Shown one piece after another: positions 5,550 through 8,089 of a stretch of 8,089 nt of DNA (position 1 is its first letter; every line of letters begins with the position of its first letter). The DNA comes from Darwinimomas sp045600945 (GTDB lineage: Bacteria > Bacillota > Clostridia > Lachnospirales > Lachnospiraceae), in NCBI GenBank assembly GCA_045600945.1, contig JAZRYX010000001.1:1-8089 (forward strand), written 5' to 3'. A program made the position numbers and the translations under genes. The notes under the pieces were generated by a model. It searched no databases and was not told the DNA's origin. It worked only from the letters and a program-made list of their open reading frames with translations.

Positions 5550-7897
5550 CACGATTCACTCCAGAAGGCTTCGACAGCAGCCCTGACATTATCAAGATTC
5601 ACGGTGCGGCAGTCGCTCCACTCCTTCGGAAACAACACCCGATAGTCCGAATAATTGAATCTCTCATCCAAAAGCAATATGATGCCACGGTCTGTCTCCT
5701 TGCGGATGACACGTCCCGCTGCCTGCATGACTTTATTCATTCCCGGGAAGCGATAAGCATAGGCAAAACCATCCTTGCCGTCCTCATCAAAATACTTCTT
5801 TGCTATCTCCGATTCTGTATTAATCATCGGAAGCCCTGTTCCGACAATGATGGTTCCGATCAGTTTCTCATCTGTAAGGTCTATTCCCTCGGAAAAGATA
5901 CCACCCATAACACAAAGTCCGAGCAGAGATCTGTCTCTCTCCCGACCGAACTCCTCAAGAAACTCCTCTCGTTCTTTCTCAGACATACGCTGATTCTGAA
6001 CAAGGATATCGCTCTCGTTATCATCCACATATTCCCTGACATGCTCCATAAACTCATACGAGGGGAAGAATGCAATATAATTACCTTTTCTCGCCGACAC
6101 AGCCTGCTTAATGTACTCTGCGATTTTCTGATACTCCGCAGCGTTACGCCTTGTATATTTACTGCTGACATCACGCGCCGTCGCAAGCAGCCTCTGATTC
6201 TGAGTAAATGAAGTCTCCGCATAAATTGCATAGTCATCCTTGTCGCCGGTGATAAGCTCTTTGTAATACGGCATCGGCAGCAGCGTCGCACTGAAAAATA
6301 CCGCGCTCCGGGCCGAGGCAAGACATGCCTGAATATTATCGCTCGGATTGACACACAAAAGCTTCACACAGAAACTCCCGTCATACTGTATCTTTCCGTA
6401 AATCTTATATCCGCGGAACATCTCGACATATATATCATTGAATTTCTTAACCTTGAAGAAAAACTCCAGCACCTCTTCTCGCGTGTCGAAAAACTTCTGC
6501 TTCTCAAGAAGTTTTGAAAGCTCCAGCTGCAGACGATTCATCGACTTTGCCAGATCCGCAAGCTCGGGATATATTACATAACTCTCGTCACACTCCCGCT
6601 TAAGCTCCAGCATTTTCTTATTAGTTGAAGTAAGAGCCGAAGTCAAAGTCCTGCTCATGCCTTTGACCATGCGGGCGCACTCAAGCACGTCCTCCTTGAC
6701 GATTGTCGCCGAATACATCTCGCATGCACGCGATGCCAGATTATGCGCCTCATCAACCAGGAATATATATTCATCCTGAAGCTCAGCCTCGAAAAATCTT
6801 CTCAGTCTGACCCTCGGGTCAAATGCATAATTATAATCACCGATGACCGCGTCGCACCAGTTGCTCACATCCAGTGAGAACTCATACGGACACACCTTAT
6901 GCTTTTCGGCATAATCAAAAATCAATTCGCGTGTAATTATATTTTCATGGATAATGATATCGAACACGGCATCGTTGACCCTGTCAAAATGTCCTTCCGC
7001 ATACGGGCAGGCATCCGGATTGCAAATAAAATCTCCGTTCGCGCATGCCTTCTCTTTCGCTGTGATATGCACGGCCTTAATATCCAGACCGTTTTCCGCA
7101 AGCAGGGTAAATGTTCCCGTTGCCACACTCGCCGTCACTGTCTTTGCTGTGAGATAAAAAATCTTTGATGCAAGACCCTCTCCCACCGCTTTAAGCGAAG
7201 GATACATAACACTTAATGTCTTGCCGACACCCGTCGGCGCATTGATGAAAAGATTTCTCCCTCGCGAAATCGCACGATACACATCAACCGCAAGTTCCTT
7301 CTGCCCCGGGCGATACTCATACGGAAACTCAAGTGCTGCTATCGACTCATTGCGCCGCTTCTCATGCTCTGCATCCATCCGCGCCCATACCATATATTTC
7401 TGCGTCAGCTCATCGATCCACTCACGAAGTTCATTTACCTTATATGTAAATCTGAAACGCTTTATCCCCTCTGTGTCGATGTCACAATAAGTCATCTGCA
7501 CACCGATTTTTTCAAGTCCTGTTTCCGGTCCGTAAATTGCCGCGTAGCATTTGGCCTGCGCAAGATGTACCGGCTTCGGATCATTCAAAAAATCAAGATT
7601 GGCATAGAGGGATTTTATTTCGTCAATGATGACGACACGCTGCCCGTCCTCTTCCTTTTCCCAGATTCCGTCAGCCCGACCCTCGATGGTAAGCGCCATG
7701 TCCTCATATTCCCGCGTTTCCTTTAACGTCACTTCGGCATGATAACCTACGGGCATGGACTTCTGAATCTTTTTGTGTATTCTAAGTCCCTCCTGCATGG
7801 CATCAGGATCACCGCTTACCTCTTTTCTGTTGTCTATATCTCCGCTGCGTAAGATGAACTCAACCAGATTACGCACGGAAACTGTCACATGTTTCAT
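5549..7897 (-). CDS. XPD/DinG-like iron-sulfur DNA helicase with N-terminal PD-(D/E)XK nuclease domain
   Basis: This 782-residue cytoplasmic protein joins a nuclease-like domain to a superfamily 2 Rad3/XPD-type helicase. The N-terminal domain (about 1-185) shows H41, D76 (GRADG), E93 and K95 (DEIKS) and Q114/Y118 (QAKCY), the RecB/Cas4-like arrangement. The helicase part has Walker A APTGVGKT (220-227), the DEAH box at 382-385, SATLLP from 536, GGIFSEGIDL at 665-674 and QAAGRVIRK at 725-733. Four cysteines between Walker A and DEAH (C285, C292, C297, C336) are candidates for the 4Fe-4S cluster of this family. It probably unwinds 5'-3' and processes repair or recombination intermediates; the true substrate is unknown. 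The ATG at 7897 gives the expected MKHVTVSVRNLVEFILRSGD start but has no Shine-Dalgarno sequence. The gene faces the Rpn gene and shares its terminator. It is not the DnaQ-fused DinG of Bacillus. Confidence 0.92.
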   Translation of the reverse strand: MKHVTVSVRNLVEFILRSGDIDNRKEVSGDPDAMQEGLRIHKKIQKSMPVGYHAEVTLKETREYEDMALTIEGRADGIWEKEEDGQRVVIIDEIKSLYANLDFLNDPKPVHLAQAKCYAAIYGPETGLEKIGVQMTYCDIDTEGIKRFRFTYKVNELREWIDELTQKYMVWARMDAEHEKRRNESIAALEFPYEYRPGQKELAVDVYRAISRGRNLFINAPTGVGKTLSVMYPSLKAVGEGLASKIFYLTAKTVTASVATGTFTLLAENGLDIKAVHITAKEKACANGDFICNPDACPYAEGHFDRVNDAVFDIIIHENIITRELIFDYAEKHKVCPYEFSLDVSNWCDAVIGDYNYAFDPRVRLRRFFEAELQDEYIFLVDEAHNLASRACEMYSATIVKEDVLECARMVKGMSRTLTSALTSTNKKMLELKRECDESYVIYPELADLAKSMNRLQLELSKLLEKQKFFDTREEVLEFFFKVKKFNDIYVEMFRGYKIYGKIQYDGSFCVKLLCVNPSDNIQACLASARSAVFFSATLLPMPYYKELITGDKDDYAIYAETSFTQNQRLLATARDVSSKYTRRNAAEYQKIAEYIKQAVSARKGNYIAFFPSYEFMEHVREYVDDNESDILVQNQRMSEKEREEFLEEFGRERDRSLLGLCVMGGIFSEGIDLTDEKLIGTIIVGTGLPMINTESEIAKKYFDEDGKDGFAYAYRFPGMNKVMQAAGRVIRKETDRGIILLLDERFNYSDYRVLFPKEWSDCRTVNLDNVRAAVEAFWSES

Positions 7898-8043
7898 ATG
7901 ATAATCATAACATATTCAAACATATATGTGTCTTCCATCGGCAATCAGGATGAAGTAAAGGAATTGTCAGTTATAGAAAAACAGAATGGTCCCAAAGATA
8001 TGATCTCAAAATTAATGTTAAGACATTCTACATCCTTAACTGA

Positions 8044-8052
8044 ATTATAGCA
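8044..8052 (-). promoter_or_regulatory. Predicted extended -10 promoter of the helicase gene
   Basis: Read leftward, TGCTATAAT is a perfect extended -10 element (TGn plus TATAAT). No good -35 is visible upstream, as is common for extended -10 promoters. Transcription would start near 8037, leaving a leader of about 140 bases. The leader contains GTTAAG/CTTAAC (8040-8035 with 8022-8017) and CAGTTA/TAACTG (8042-8037 with 7973-7968), which compete for the same bases. The rest of 7898-8089 holds no gene I can support. Confidence 0.5.
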
Positions 8053-8089
8053 AGACTTAAAGCAGACTTATCTGTTCCCGTATGGCAAG

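Noticed and set aside
5881..6354. 157-residue frame on the minus strand within the helicase gene
   Set aside because: It is an out-of-frame reading of the helicase, rich in Arg and Ser, and the helicase motifs are in the other frame.
7898..8050. 50-codon open frame divergent from the helicase, starting at the adjacent ATG
   Set aside because: It has no ribosome binding site or promoter on the + strand and no recognised similarity. It lies antisense to the helicase leader and is most likely chance.

Overview
The window looks like chromosomal DNA of a low-to-moderate-GC Firmicute, most likely a gut or rumen Clostridia of the Lachnospiraceae type. The reasons are strong GGAGG ribosome binding sites, a perfect HrcA/CIRCE operator, a GH13 alpha-glucosidase beside an AraC-type regulator, an Rpn/PDDEXK_2 gene of the kind often multiplied in these genomes, and a Clostridia-style nuclease-helicase. 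The taxonomic call is an inference from gene content, not from a marker gene.

Layout: (1) 1-1866, + strand: the C-terminal end of an AraC-family regulator overlaps by 4 bases a complete GH13 alpha-glucosidase, so the pair is a sugar-use operon cut by the left edge. (2) 1885-3867, - strand: htpG (Hsp90), convergent with the glucosidase across an 18-base gap, with its own promoter and a perfect CIRCE operator at 3947-3973. (3) 3974-4528: a gene-free stretch holding four 36-base inverted-repeat units (4009-4253) at about 73-base period, then the promoter for the next gene. (4) 4529-5371, + strand: an Rpn-family PD-(D/E)XK nuclease with a well-placed internal ribosome binding site and in-frame ATG that would give a separate 71-residue C-terminal protein. 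(5) 5372-5548: a probably bidirectional terminator and one dispersed copy of the repeat core. (6) 5549-7897, - strand: a 782-residue XPD/DinG-like iron-sulfur helicase with an N-terminal PD-(D/E)XK nuclease domain, followed at the right edge by its likely promoter and leader.

The most interesting signal is the Rpn locus. The internal start, the run of four-residue glycine repeats and the C-terminal helical tail together match the gene-within-a-gene toxin/antitoxin arrangement reported for E. coli Rpn anti-phage proteins. The gene is also bracketed by copies of a short repeat in direct orientation. The other points of note are HrcA-type control of htpG, the long charged inserts in HtpG, and the nuclease-helicase fusion. 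The genes do not form one pathway: the regulator and glucosidase belong together, htpG is a separate heat-shock unit, and Rpn and the helicase are convergent neighbours that share a terminator.
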